Shown: piece by piece, positions 34,030-43,153 of the stretch
Layout: each line of letters opens with the position of its first letter
How positions within the stretch are numbered: position 1 is the stretch's first letter
NCBI RefSeq assembly: GCF_003947415.1
Contig: NZ_QHKL01000010.1
Coordinates: 62,001 to 126,000 of the forward strand
DNA length: 64,000 nucleotides
Direction: 5' to 3'
Origin: Amycolatopsis sp. WAC 01376
GTDB taxonomy: Bacteria; Actinomycetota; Actinomycetes; Mycobacteriales; Pseudonocardiaceae
The notes under the pieces: model-generated
The model's input: only the letters and a program-made list of their open reading frames with translations
What the model was told of the DNA's origin: nothing
The model's database searches: none
Made by a program: the position numbers and the translations under genes

Positions 34030-35468
34030 GCCCCGTCGAGTTCGACCTCTTCGGCGCTGACGTCCGGCAGCAGACCACGCCAACGCGGATTGCGCAGGCA
34101 GCCGGAGTCGGTCCAGCCGCCGAAGACGACCTCGCCGACGACGGTCGGGCGGGACCAGCGCGCGTCCCGTGCCTGTTTGTCCGGGACGGAGCGGAACGGG
34201 GATGTCTTGCGCTCCAACCGGATCAGCCGCCGGGAAAGCTCTTCCAGTTCGTCGGCCGCGAAGCCGACGCCGACGTTTCCGATGTACCGCAAGCCATCCT
34301 CGTGCGGGACGCCGAGCAGCAACGAACTGAACGTGCCCGCCCGGCTGCCGCCACCCGGCCGCCAGCCGCCGAGCACCACCTGCTGGACCCTGGCCCCGGT
34401 GATGGAAAGCCATTCCCCGGTACGCCTTCCCGGGTGATACGCGGAGTCGGCCCGTTTGGCCACGATGCCGGCCAGCCCGTGTTCGCGGGCCGCTCGCGCG
34501 ACCGCGCCACCGTCTCCGAGGTAATACCGGGTGACCTGCCAATGCGGTCCGGCGAGCCCGAGTTCGCCGAGGAGTTCCCGCCGTTGGACATAAGGCGACT
34601 CGACGCAGGAACGGCCTTCCAGATGCAGCAGATCGTTCACCAGGTAGAACGCCGGATAGCGCGAGGTGAGCCGTTTCGCGGAAGCCTTCGTCGCACGCGC
34701 GCGGTGCCCGAGCCCGTCCGGACTCGGCTTCCCGCCGTCGAAGACGACGATTTCCCCGTCGAGAAAGGCTTCCGTGGTACCGAGTTGCTCGCCGAGCCCG
34801 CGGAATTCGGGGTACAGACCGGTGACGTCGTCGCCTGAATCGTCGTACGCGGTGATCCGGCCCCCGGTCACGCGGATCAGGGTGCGGCGTCCGGACCAGT
34901 CGAACTCGTAGGCCCATTTCGCGTCTTCGGCGGTCGACGGGAGACGGCCCGGTCTGGTCAGCATCGGGGCGAGGAAAGAAGGGAGTTCCGCGCGGCCGGG
35001 ATCGGCGGGGTCGAGCCGTTTGAGCAGCCAGCCGCGATCCTTGCCGTCCTTCTTCACATTGAGGAAGAGGTATTTCCCGCGTGCCCGTTCGCCGTGGAAG
35101 ACGACCTCGACCTTGTGGTCGTTGAAGTGCAGTGTTTCGTATCGGCCGGTGTCCCAGATCGTCATGGTGCCACCGCCGTATTCGCCGGCGGGTATCTCAC
35201 CTTCGAAGGTCAGGTATTCCATCGGGTGGTCTTCGGTGTGCACGGCGAGGCGTTCGAGATCGGGCGACATCGGCAGGCCTTTCGGCACCGCCCACGAGAC
35301 CAGTACCCCGTCCCGTTCGAGCCGGATGTCCCAATGCAGGCTGCTCGCATGGTGTTCCTGGATGACGAAGAGATCGTCGGTCCCGGTCTTCCCATCGCGA
35401 TCGGGGAGGGGTTCGGGTGTCCGCCCCGGTCTGCGCTTACGACGGTAATCGCCGAGTTTCTCCGCCAT
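34026..35468 (-). CDS. LigD-like protein: phosphoesterase plus degenerate ligase domain
   Basis: 480 residues from ATG 35468 (MAEKLGDYRRKRRPGRTPEP, the usual LigD phosphoesterase start). The phosphoesterase domain (about 30-160) keeps QEHHASSLHWDIRLE and EDHPMEYLTFEGEIPAGEYG, matching the His, Asp, Arg and Tyr residues needed in LigD. The ligase-like domain (170-360) and OB fold (370-480) follow, but nucleotidyl-transfer motifs are altered: motif I KxDG reads DWSG (D190 for Lys), motif IV is LAGIVAKR and motif V lysines are lost (WLSITG). It could process 3' ends for Ku-dependent end joining without sealing. Ku is encoded 9 kb away. There is no polymerase domain. Confidence 0.85.
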   Translation of the reverse strand: MAEKLGDYRRKRRPGRTPEPLPDRDGKTGTDDLFVIQEHHASSLHWDIRLERDGVLVSWAVPKGLPMSPDLERLAVHTEDHPMEYLTFEGEIPAGEYGGGTMTIWDTGRYETLHFNDHKVEVVFHGERARGKYLFLNVKKDGKDRGWLLKRLDPADPGRAELPSFLAPMLTRPGRLPSTAEDAKWAYEFDWSGRRTLIRVTGGRITAYDDSGDDVTGLYPEFRGLGEQLGTTEAFLDGEIVVFDGGKPSPDGLGHRARATKASAKRLTSRYPAFYLVNDLLHLEGRSCVESPYVQRRELLGELGLAGPHWQVTRYYLGDGGAVARAAREHGLAGIVAKRADSAYHPGRRTGEWLSITGARVQQVVLGGWRPGGGSRAGTFSSLLLGVPHEDGLRYIGNVGVGFAADELEELSRRLIRLERKTSPFRSVPDKQARDARWSRPTVVGEVVFGGWTDSGCLRNPRWRGLLPDVSAEEVELDGA

Positions 35469-35539
35469 GGTCGGCCAGCGCACCCCTTTCCGGGTCGGGT
35501 CACGCAAGCCTAGCGCCGTTCACGGTCTCACCGTGCGAT

Positions 35540-35582
35540 GAAGGCCCCTTTTCCTGCGGTGAAAGCAGGAAAAGGGGCCTTC
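35540..35582. repeat. 18-bp-arm perfect hairpin, TGAAGG family
   Basis: GAAGGCCCCTTTTCCTGC (35540-35557) pairs exactly with 35565-35582 around a GGTGAAA loop. It sits 14 bp after the stop of the ABC transporter gene on the minus strand and upstream of the LigD-like gene, so it can end the TetR-ABC operon. Confidence 0.88.
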
Positions 35583-35595
35583 GTACCGATTTGGC

Positions 35596-37626
35596 TCAGT
35601 CGGTTTCGGCCAGCGCCTCCGCGAACTGCGCGGCGTAGAGCCGCGAGTACGCGCCCCCGGTGCGCAGCAGCGTTTCGTGATCGCCCTGTTCGACGATCGA
35701 GCCGTTCTCCATCACCAGGATGACGTCCGCGTCGCGGATGGTGGAGAGCCGGTGCGCGATGACGAAACTCGTCCGCCCCTCGCGCAGCGAATTCATCGCA
35801 CGCTGGATCAGCACCTCGGTGCGGGTGTCGACCGAGCTGGTGGCCTCGTCGAGGATGAGGATCGCGGGTTTCGCCAGGAACGCCCGCGCGACGGTGATCA
35901 GCTGTTTCTCGCCCGTGCTGACCGTGCCGCCCTCGTCGTCGATCACCGTGTCGTAGCCGTCCGGAAGGGTGCGGACGAACCGGTCGACGTGGGTCGCCTT
36001 GGCCGCCGCCACGATCTCCTCCTGCGTGGCGCCCGCGGAACCGTAGGCGATGTTCTCGGCGATGGTGCCGCCGAACAGCCACGCGTCCTGCAGCACCATG
36101 CCGGTCTTGGCCCGCAGGTCCTCGCGGTCCATCCCGGCGATGTCGACGCCGTCGAGGGTGATGCGGCCGCCGTCGAGTTCGTAGAACCGCATGAGCAGGT
36201 TGACCAGCGTGGTCTTCCCCGCACCGGTCGGGCCGACGATGGCCACGGTGTGCCCCGGTTCGACGGTGAGCGACAGGTCTTCGATGAGCGGCGTGTCCTC
36301 GGTGTAGCGGAACGACACGTGCTCGAACTCGACCTGGCCCCGGAGCTTCTCCACCCGCGCGGGTTCGGCGGGCTCGGGCTCCTGCTCGTCCGCGTCGAGC
36401 AACGCGAAGACCCGCTCCGCGGACGCGATGCCGGACTGCAGCAGGTTCGCCATGCTGGCGATCTGCGTGACCGGCTGGCTGAACTGCCGCGAGTACTGGA
36501 TGAACGCCTGGACGTCGCCGAGCGACAGGGTTCCGGACGCCACCCGCAGTGCGCCGATCACGGCCACCAGCACGTAGCTCAGGTTGCCGATGAACATCAT
36601 CGCGGGCTGGATGGTGCCCGAGATGAACTGCGCCTTGAAGCTCGCGCCGTAGAGCGTGTCGTTGTGCTCGCGGAAGACCTCTTCGGCCTCCTCGCGACGG
36701 CCGAACACCTTGACCAGCGAGTGCCCGGTGTACATCTCTTCGATATGCGCGTTGAGCCGTCCGGTGGTGGACCACTGCTTGACGAACTGCGGCTGCGCCT
36801 TCTTGCCGATCTTGGCCGCGACGAACACCGAAGCCGGTACCGAAAGCAGCGCGACCAGTGCCAGCAGCGGCGAGATGACGAACATCATCGCGAGCACACC
36901 GACGACCATCAGCAGCGACGACACGATCTGCCCGAGGGTTTGCTGCAGGGACATCGCGAGGTTGTCGATGTCGTTGGTCGCCCGGCTCAGCACCTCGCCG
37001 CGCGGCTGGCGGTCGAAGTAGCTCAGCGGAAGCCTGGCGAACTTTTCCTCGATCCGCTCCCGCAGGTCGAACACCGCCCGCTGGACCAGGGTGGTGGTCA
37101 GCCGCGCCTGCAGCAGCGAGAAGAACGACGCCACGATGTAGAGCAGCAGCACCCACATCAGGACCTGGCCGACGGCGTCGAGGTCGATGCGCTGACCCGG
37201 GACGAAGTCGATTCCCGAGAACATGTCGGCGAGGGTGTTGTTCCCTTCCGCCCGCAGCCCGGCGATGACCTGGTCCTTGCTCAGCCCCTGCGGCATGTCC
37301 TTGGCGACGACTCCCGCGAAGATGAGGTCCGTCGCCATGCCGAGGATCTTCGGGCCGATGACGTTCAGCGCGACGCTGACGATGCCGAACGTCAGGATGC
37401 CGTACAGCATGGCGCGCTGCGGTTGCAGCAGGCGCAGCAGCCGTTTCAGCGATCCCTTGAAGTCCAAGGCCTTCTCGGCGGGCTGCCCGCCCATGAAGGC
37501 GGCGGGGCCACGGCCGGCACCCCCGGCGGGGCCGGGGCCCCGTGCCGCGCTCGCGCGCTCGCCGACCGGTTTCGCCGCCGTGTCCGAAGAGGACACTGTG
37601 GACTCTGTTGACTCGGGCGCGCTCAT
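35596..37626 (-). CDS. ABC exporter half-transporter, subunit 2
   Basis: 676 residues. An N-terminal Gly/Pro/Ala-rich extension of about 60 residues is followed by six membrane helices and a nucleotide-binding domain. Walker A GPTGAGKTT, Walker B ILILDEATSS with the catalytic Glu, and H-loop VIAHRLST are intact, but the signature is TVSTGEKQL rather than LSGGQ. It starts one base into the stop of subunit 1 (TGATG on the minus strand). Together they form a heterodimeric exporter with one degenerate ATP site. The TetR gene upstream suggests drug or lipid export. Confidence 0.92.
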   Translation of the reverse strand: MSAPESTESTVSSSDTAAKPVGERASAARGPGPAGGAGRGPAAFMGGQPAEKALDFKGSLKRLLRLLQPQRAMLYGILTFGIVSVALNVIGPKILGMATDLIFAGVVAKDMPQGLSKDQVIAGLRAEGNNTLADMFSGIDFVPGQRIDLDAVGQVLMWVLLLYIVASFFSLLQARLTTTLVQRAVFDLRERIEEKFARLPLSYFDRQPRGEVLSRATNDIDNLAMSLQQTLGQIVSSLLMVVGVLAMMFVISPLLALVALLSVPASVFVAAKIGKKAQPQFVKQWSTTGRLNAHIEEMYTGHSLVKVFGRREEAEEVFREHNDTLYGASFKAQFISGTIQPAMMFIGNLSYVLVAVIGALRVASGTLSLGDVQAFIQYSRQFSQPVTQIASMANLLQSGIASAERVFALLDADEQEPEPAEPARVEKLRGQVEFEHVSFRYTEDTPLIEDLSLTVEPGHTVAIVGPTGAGKTTLVNLLMRFYELDGGRITLDGVDIAGMDREDLRAKTGMVLQDAWLFGGTIAENIAYGSAGATQEEIVAAAKATHVDRFVRTLPDGYDTVIDDEGGTVSTGEKQLITVARAFLAKPAILILDEATSSVDTRTEVLIQRAMNSLREGRTSFVIAHRLSTIRDADVILVMENGSIVEQGDHETLLRTGGAYSRLYAAQFAEALAETD

Positions 37627-39359
37627 CAGGCGGCCTCCTGCTCGGTCAGCTGGGACAGCACGATCTCCCGATAGGTTTCGTTGTCGTCCATGAGTTCGGT
37701 GTGCGTTCCGCTGCCGACGACGCGGCCTTCGTCGAGCACGACGATGCGGTCGGCTTGGCGGATCGTGCTGACCCGCTGCGCGACGATGACCACGGTGGCT
37801 TCGGCGGTCTCGGCCACCAGCGCCCGCCGCAACGCGGCGTCGGTCGCGTAGTCGAGCGCGGAGAAGGAGTCGTCGAAGAGGTAGATCTCGGGGCGCCGCA
37901 CCAGCATCCGCGCGATCGCGAGCCGCTGCCGCTGCCCGCCCGAGACGTTGGTCCCGCCCTGGGAGATGGGGGAGTTCAGCCCCTCGGGCATCCGTTCGAC
38001 GAAGTCCTTGCCCTGGGCCACCTCCAGCGCGTGCCAGAGTTCGTCGTCGGTGGCGTCGGGTTTGCCGTAACGAAGGTTGCTCGCGACCGTCCCGGCGAAC
38101 AGGTACGGCTTCTGCGGCACCAGCCCGACGGCGTCGGACAGCACGGTCTGATCCAGTTCTCGGACGTCGACGTCGTCGACGCGCACCGAGCCGTCGGTGG
38201 CGTCCATCAGCCGGGGGATCAGGTTGAGCAGCGTGGTCTTCCCGCTGCCGGTGCTGCCGATGATCGCGGTGGTCTCACCGGGCCTGGCCAGCAGCGAGAT
38301 CCCTTGCAGTACCGGCTTTTCCGCGCCGGGGTAGCGGAATTCCACCTCGGACAGTTCGAGTCGTCCGTGTACTTCGCCGGGGCTGATCGGGTTCGCCGGG
38401 AGGACGACGCTGGTGTGCGTGTCGAGCACCTCGGTGATGCGCTCGGCACTGACCTCGGCACGCGGCACCATCATGAACATGAAGGTGGCCATCATGACCG
38501 CCATCAGGATTTGCATCAGGTACGACAGGAACGCGGTGAGCGCGCCGATCTGCATGCTGCCGTCGTCGATGCGAAGCCCGCCGAACCACAGCACGGCGAC
38601 GCTGGAGGCGTTCATCACGAACATGACGATGGGGAACATCAGGGCCATGAGCCTGCCGACGACCAGCGAGACGTCCAGCAGCTCGGTGTTGGCCTTGGTG
38701 AACCGCCGCCGCTCGTGGGTGTCCTTGACGAAGGCGCGGATCACGCGGATGCCCATGATCTGCTCGCGCAGGATCTGGTTGATCTTGTCGATGCGCTCCT
38801 GCATCAACCGGAACGCAGACCGCATCTTCGCGATGATGATCCCGACCGAGATGCCGAGGATCGGCACCGCGAGCACGAGCAGCCACGAGAGGGTGACGTC
38901 CTGGTTCAGCGCCATGATGATGCCGCCGAAGCACATGATCGGCGCTGACACCATCAGGGTGAACGTCATCAACGTCAGCAGCTGCACCTGCTGGACGTCG
39001 TTGGTGGTGCGGGTGATCAGCGAGGGCGTCCCGAACTGGCCGACCTCACGGGCGGAGAAGTCCTGTACCCGGTGGAAGATCGCGCCGCGGATGTCGCGGC
39101 CGACCGCCATCGCGGTGCGGGCGCCGTAGTAGACCGCGCCGATCGAGCAGGCGATCTGCACCAGCGATACCAGCAGCATGACGCCGCCGACGCCGAGGAT
39201 GTAGTCGATGTCGCCCTTGACGACGCCGTCGTCGATGATGTCGGCGTTCAGCGTCGGCAGGTAGAGCCCGGCGAGGGTCTGGACGAACTGCAGCAGCACG
39301 ATCAGCCAGAGGTCTCGCCGGTACGGGCGCAGGTGAACGCGCAACAGCTTGGTCAGCAC
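37626..39359 (-). CDS. ABC exporter half-transporter, subunit 1
   Basis: 577 residues, six membrane helices then a nucleotide-binding domain. Walker A GSTGSGKTT and signature NVSGGQRQRL are standard, but the Walker B Glu is Asp (IYLFDDSFSALD) and the H-loop His is Gln (IVAQRVSTI). These changes complement the altered signature in subunit 2, the pattern of heterodimeric exporters such as TM287/288, where one site binds ATP without hydrolysing it. It is 31 bp downstream of the TetR gene in one operon. Substrate unknown. Confidence 0.92.
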   Translation of the reverse strand: MLTKLLRVHLRPYRRDLWLIVLLQFVQTLAGLYLPTLNADIIDDGVVKGDIDYILGVGGVMLLVSLVQIACSIGAVYYGARTAMAVGRDIRGAIFHRVQDFSAREVGQFGTPSLITRTTNDVQQVQLLTLMTFTLMVSAPIMCFGGIIMALNQDVTLSWLLVLAVPILGISVGIIIAKMRSAFRLMQERIDKINQILREQIMGIRVIRAFVKDTHERRRFTKANTELLDVSLVVGRLMALMFPIVMFVMNASSVAVLWFGGLRIDDGSMQIGALTAFLSYLMQILMAVMMATFMFMMVPRAEVSAERITEVLDTHTSVVLPANPISPGEVHGRLELSEVEFRYPGAEKPVLQGISLLARPGETTAIIGSTGSGKTTLLNLIPRLMDATDGSVRVDDVDVRELDQTVLSDAVGLVPQKPYLFAGTVASNLRYGKPDATDDELWHALEVAQGKDFVERMPEGLNSPISQGGTNVSGGQRQRLAIARMLVRRPEIYLFDDSFSALDYATDAALRRALVAETAEATVVIVAQRVSTIRQADRIVVLDEGRVVGSGTHTELMDDNETYREIVLSQLTEQEAA

Positions 39360-39390
39360 TACGGTTTCTCCCCCAGGGGTGGGTAGGGTG

Positions 39391-40026
39391 TCACTTCTGC
39401 TTCGGGTTCGGGCCGGTGAGCGAGGGGACGCCCGCCGAGGCTTCGCGCAGGAGGACGCCGAGTGTCTCCAGGAACGGCCTGGCGCCCTCGTCGACCAACC
39501 AGCTGAAGAACGCCGTCTTCACCGCGGACTCCACGATCGCCGCCATGAGCCGCGCGTTCAACGCGTTTTCCGCGCCCGCACCCGCACGTTCGAGGATGGC
39601 GTCCGCCAGCACTTGCTCGACCTTGGCGTGCGCCTTGAGGAACTCGCCCTGCACCGACGGGTGCAAGAGCAGCGACCGCGCCAGCTCGACCGAGCCACGA
39701 TTCGGTTCTCCCAGGCTGCCGTAGGCTTCCAGCGTCGCGGTGCAGACCGCCTCCCACAGTGTCTCTCCCGCGGGCCGCTCGCGCAGCGCCTCCCGCAGGA
39801 GTTCCTGCCGTTCGACGATGAACGAGCAGATCGCCTCCTCCTTGCTGGAGAAGTAGTTGTTGAACGTGCGTGGCGAGACTCCGACGGCGGTGGCGATGTC
39901 CTCGACGCGAACCTGTTCGACGCCCTTTTCCATGGCGAGCCTGAGTGCCGCCTCGCTCATGGCGCGATGGGCCGCGCGCTTCTTGCGTTCGCGCAGCCCC
40001 AAGGGCGCGGGCGGATCGAGGGGCAT
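39391..40026 (-). CDS. TetR family transcriptional regulator
   Basis: 211 residues. The N-terminal helix-turn-helix reads VEDIATAVGVSPRTFNNYFS, then SKEEAI. The C-terminal ligand domain is typical of actinobacterial TetR proteins that sense hydrophobic compounds. It is the first gene of the operon with the two ABC half-transporters and has twin palindromes 22-55 bp before its start, which are its likely operator. It is expected to repress itself and the exporter until the substrate is bound. Confidence 0.92.
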   Translation of the reverse strand: MPLDPPAPLGLRERKKRAAHRAMSEAALRLAMEKGVEQVRVEDIATAVGVSPRTFNNYFSSKEEAICSFIVERQELLREALRERPAGETLWEAVCTATLEAYGSLGEPNRGSVELARSLLLHPSVQGEFLKAHAKVEQVLADAILERAGAGAENALNARLMAAIVESAVKTAFFSWLVDEGARPFLETLGVLLREASAGVPSLTGPNPKQK

Positions 40027-40047
40027 GCGACCAGCCTAAAGGAAAAC

Positions 40048-40081
40048 TTGCGCGGCACGCAAATTTATGCGCAATCCGCAT
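40048..40081. promoter_or_regulatory. Twin palindromes, likely TetR operator
   Basis: TTGCG-CGGCA-CGCAA (40048-40062) and ATGCG-CAATC-CGCAT (40067-40081) have the same design, 5-bp arms with a 5-bp centre, and lie 19 bp centre to centre just upstream of the TetR gene. The region is AT-rich compared with its surroundings. Cooperative binding of two TetR dimers is the usual reading of such a layout. Confidence 0.6.
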
Positions 40082-40299
40082 TTTTCGGACATCCCCCGTG
40101 TCGTGGAACACGCAAGATGCAGCCGAATGGCCTAGCGCGCCGCGCTCACCAGCCGTAACGCGTTCGTGACCACGTCACTGCCAGCGGTTGAACAGGAACC
40201 GAGTGTGGACACGGATAGTGACTTCTGCTTGCATGGCCGTCGTTGTGCTGGGGAGTGCGACACGGGTCCGGGTATGCGAAGAGAAAGAAGTGGAAGCAC

Positions 40300-41529
40300 A
40301 TGGTGACGCGGGCTCGAGGCTTGCTTGACCGCTCACGGGTTCTTCTGGACCGTTCCAGGGTCGCCGCGGCGCAGTTCCTCGCCGCACCGCCCAGGCACGC
40401 TCCGTCGGCTCCGCCGGTCGAACCGGCGGTGGAACAGCGGCCCGCCGTGGACGCGCCGGAGGCCGGTGCGCTCGCGGGCGTCTGCTCCAATGTCGCGCTG
40501 CGCGACCTCAACCTGCTCGACCAGCTGCTGGCCCAGCTGGAGACGATGGAGGCGGGGGAGGAGAACTCCGACCGTCTCGCCGAGCTCTACCGGCTCGATC
40601 ACCTCGCGACCCGGTTGCGGCGCAACGCCGAGAACCTGCGCGTGCTCGCCGGCCGGGACGCCGACGACACGACCGCCGGGATCTCGTCCGTGCTCGACGT
40701 GATGCGGGCCGCGATGTCGTCGATCGACCACTACTCGCGGATCACGATCGGCCGCGTCGTTTCGCTCGGTGTCGTCGGCTTCGCCGCCGAAGACGTCAGC
40801 CGGATCCTCGCGGAACTGTTCGACAACGCGGCGAACCAGTCTTCGCCGAGTTCGCCGGTCAGCGTCAGTGCGCATCTCACCGAACAGGGGAGTGTGCTGA
40901 TCCGCATCGAGGACGAGGGCATCGGCATGCCGCCCGACCGCCTCGCGGCGCTGAACGAGCGGTTGGCGGCAGGCCAGGTGCTCGACGACGATTCCGTGCG
41001 GCATATGGGACTCGCCGTCGTCGGCAGGCTCGCCGACCGGCACGAGATCACCGTCAAACTCGACCGCCGCACCCCGCACGGCACGGTCGCGACCGTGCTG
41101 CTGCCGGTCCCGGTGGTCTCGGAACTGGCCGAGAAGCAGTGGTCCGGTTCGCAGACCGTCGTGCTGCCGCAGACCAGGATCACCAATGGGGCACCCGTTG
41201 GCACCCCGGTCGCGACGCCGTCCGGGCTGCCGAGGCGCCGCCCCGCCCCCGCCCCCGCGGCGGAACCGGAACAACGGAAGCCCAGCCCGCGTCCGCGCAC
41301 GGCCTTCGAGCCGCCCGCCGACGGCGGCACCACGGCCAGCGGCCTTCCGCGCCGCGTTTCCCGCAGTATCAGGACTTTGCCCGACGAACCGGCCCCGCCG
41401 ACCACTCCGCCCGCCGACGCGGCGGACGGGCACGAGGCGCTGCTGGCCGACCTCGATGCCTTCAGCGACGGCGAGCGTGCCGCTCTCGACGACCGGCACG
41501 AGCGTGAGACCGGAGGAAACACCCAGTGA
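40300..41529 (+). CDS. Conservon histidine-kinase-like ATPase (CvnA type)
   Basis: 409 residues from ATG 40300 (open frame from 40243). It lacks the transmembrane sensor region of longer CvnA proteins and starts with a short basic segment. It keeps the dimerisation-like helix RLDHLATRLRRNAENLRVLAG region, the N box (ILAELFDNAANQSSP) and G box (IEDEGIGMPPDR) of the HATPase fold. The C-terminal ~120 residues are Pro/Ala-rich and disordered. It is gene 1 of a four-gene conservon, a signalling unit of actinomycetes that resembles GPCR-G-protein systems at the membrane. Confidence 0.88.
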   Translation: MVTRARGLLDRSRVLLDRSRVAAAQFLAAPPRHAPSAPPVEPAVEQRPAVDAPEAGALAGVCSNVALRDLNLLDQLLAQLETMEAGEENSDRLAELYRLDHLATRLRRNAENLRVLAGRDADDTTAGISSVLDVMRAAMSSIDHYSRITIGRVVSLGVVGFAAEDVSRILAELFDNAANQSSPSSPVSVSAHLTEQGSVLIRIEDEGIGMPPDRLAALNERLAAGQVLDDDSVRHMGLAVVGRLADRHEITVKLDRRTPHGTVATVLLPVPVVSELAEKQWSGSQTVVLPQTRITNGAPVGTPVATPSGLPRRRPAPAPAAEPEQRKPSPRPRTAFEPPADGGTTASGLPRRVSRSIRTLPDEPAPPTTPPADAADGHEALLADLDAFSDGERAALDDRHERETGGNTQ

Positions 41530-41960
41530 CCGCCCAGGACGCGACCACGGATTTCACGTGGCTGCTCGACGACTTCGTGCGCAAGGTGCACGGCGCCAGT
41601 CACGCGCTGATCATGTCCGTCGACGGTTTCCCTTTGACCGCTTCGGAATCGGTGTCCAGCGACGACGCCGAACAGCTCGCCGCCATCGCGAGCGGCCTGC
41701 TCAGCCTCGCGGGCAACAGCGCCGCCTTGTTCGGCAAGGGCAACTGCGAGCAGATCATCATCCGGCTCACCCGCGGCTACTTCCTGTTCATGGGGATCGG
41801 CGCCGAGGCCGGGCTCGCGGTGCTCACCGAGCCGGACTGCGACATGAAGGTCGTCGCCTACGAGATGACCCAGTTCATCACCAACGCCGGTCACGCCCTC
41901 ACCCCCGAGGTGCGAGCGGGACTCCGGCAGGTCCTGACCGCCCGACGGCCGCAGGCCTGA
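41526..41960 (+). CDS. Roadblock/LC7 domain protein (CvnB type)
   Basis: 144 residues. GTG 41526 overlaps the stop of the ATPase gene (GTGA). The roadblock/LC7 fold shows in FVRKVHGASHALIMSVDGFP, then LTASESVSSDDAEQLAAIAS and GYFLFMGIGAEAGLAVL. In conservons this small protein is thought to act as a scaffold or GTPase regulator between the kinase-like ATPase and the GTPase. Confidence 0.92.
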   Translation: MTAQDATTDFTWLLDDFVRKVHGASHALIMSVDGFPLTASESVSSDDAEQLAAIASGLLSLAGNSAALFGKGNCEQIIIRLTRGYFLFMGIGAEAGLAVLTEPDCDMKVVAYEMTQFITNAGHALTPEVRAGLRQVLTARRPQA

Positions 41961-41979
41961 GAATCCGGAGAAGGAAGGG

Positions 41980-42363
41980 ATGACCGTGTCCACCGACCAA
42001 TCTCCGGACCGGCCCGTCAAGATGCGCAGCCGCAGAATCCGGCCGTACGCGCTGACCGGCGGCCGGACCAAGAGCAGCCAGCTGCTGCTCGTGGAGACCC
42101 TGATCTCGGTCCCGCGCTACGACCCGTCGCTGGCCGAGGCCCTGATGCCCGAATCGCGCGCGCTGTACGAGCGCGCCCGCGACCGCTCTTCGATCGCCGA
42201 GCTTTCGGTGGGACTTGATCTGCCACTGGGCGTGGTCCGGGTGCTCATCGGCGACCTCGCCACCCAGGGCGCCGTCTTCGTGCACCCGACGGCCCACGCC
42301 TACAACCACGATACGAACGTGCTCGAGAGGATCCTCGATGGACTCAAGCGCCTCCCGGTCTGA
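41980..42363 (+). CDS. DUF742 protein (CvnC type)
   Basis: 127 residues, ATG 41980 after GGAGAAGGAAGG. The DUF742 signature is clear: RIRPYALTGGRTKSSQLLLV, a central LPLGVVRVLIGDLATQGAV helix-turn-helix-like part and the conserved ending VLERILDGLKRLPV. The domain resembles a winged helix, although DNA binding is not established. Third gene of the conservon. Confidence 0.92.
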   Translation: MTVSTDQSPDRPVKMRSRRIRPYALTGGRTKSSQLLLVETLISVPRYDPSLAEALMPESRALYERARDRSSIAELSVGLDLPLGVVRVLIGDLATQGAVFVHPTAHAYNHDTNVLERILDGLKRLPV

Positions 42364-42487
42364 CACAGGCGGAGCGGCGGAGCCTTCGGGTCGTTGGCCG
42401 CATGAGTACCCAGTTCGAACCCGCCCCGGCCGGCAGGCCCCGCTTTCGGGGTGTCAGGGCGCCATTCAGGAAGGGCGTGAGTAGGTC

Positions 42488-43129
42488 GTGAAAGAGCGCC
42501 CTGGCGACGCGAATGCGGTCGCGGGTTCCGAATCGAACACAGATCTCTTGGCGATCTCCGCCAAGATCGTGGTCGCCGGTGGATTCGGCGTGGGCAAGAC
42601 GACGTTCGTCGGCTCCGTCTCCGAGGTCCCGCCACTGAGCAACGAGGCATGGATGACCGAGGCCGGCGCCGGGGTCGACGAGCTGGTGCCGCCCGGGACC
42701 AAATCCACCACCACGGTCGCGATGGACTTCGGCCGGATCACCCTGCGTGAAGACCTGCTCCTGTACCTGTTCGGCACGCCGGGCCAGGCCCGGTTCTGGT
42801 TCCTCTGGGACGACCTCTCGCGCGGCGCGCTCGGCGCCGTCGTGCTGGTCGACACCAGCCGGATCGACCAGTCGTTCGCCGCGATCAACTACTTCGAGAA
42901 CGACTCCGAGCTGCCGTTCGTCGTCGCGGTCAACCAGTTCGAGGGCATGCCGGTGCACGATCTCGACGAGGTCCGCGACGCGCTGGCGCTGTCCCCGGAC
43001 ATCCCGCTGGTCACCTGCGACGCCCGCGATCCGAAGTCCGCGGTCGCGACGTTGCAGGAACTCGTGTCGCACACGCTGTCTCTCGCGGTGGTCTCCGGGC
43101 CGGGTCGCGAGTTCGCTTCACTCAGCTGA
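42488..43129 (+). CDS. Conservon small GTPase (CvnD type)
   Basis: 213 residues from GTG 42488; the ribosome site is weak (GTAGG). P-loop VVAGGFGVGKTTFVG, the switch-II-like LLYLFGTPGQARFWF and the base-recognition region VVAVNQFEG are seen, with the NKxD motif reading NQFE as in other CvnD proteins. It should be controlled by the three proteins encoded before it, and may pass the signal to the flavin monooxygenase gene product or to targets elsewhere. 124 bp separate it from the DUF742 gene. Confidence 0.92.
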   Translation: MKERPGDANAVAGSESNTDLLAISAKIVVAGGFGVGKTTFVGSVSEVPPLSNEAWMTEAGAGVDELVPPGTKSTTTVAMDFGRITLREDLLLYLFGTPGQARFWFLWDDLSRGALGAVVLVDTSRIDQSFAAINYFENDSELPFVVAVNQFEGMPVHDLDEVRDALALSPDIPLVTCDARDPKSAVATLQELVSHTLSLAVVSGPGREFASLS

Positions 43130-43153
43130 ACGGTTCTGGGAGGAACGTCGAGG

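Noticed and set aside
40082..40299. Sigma-70 promoter for the conservon
   Set aside because: TTGAAC near 40184 has no acceptable -10 at 16-19 bp; left uncalled.
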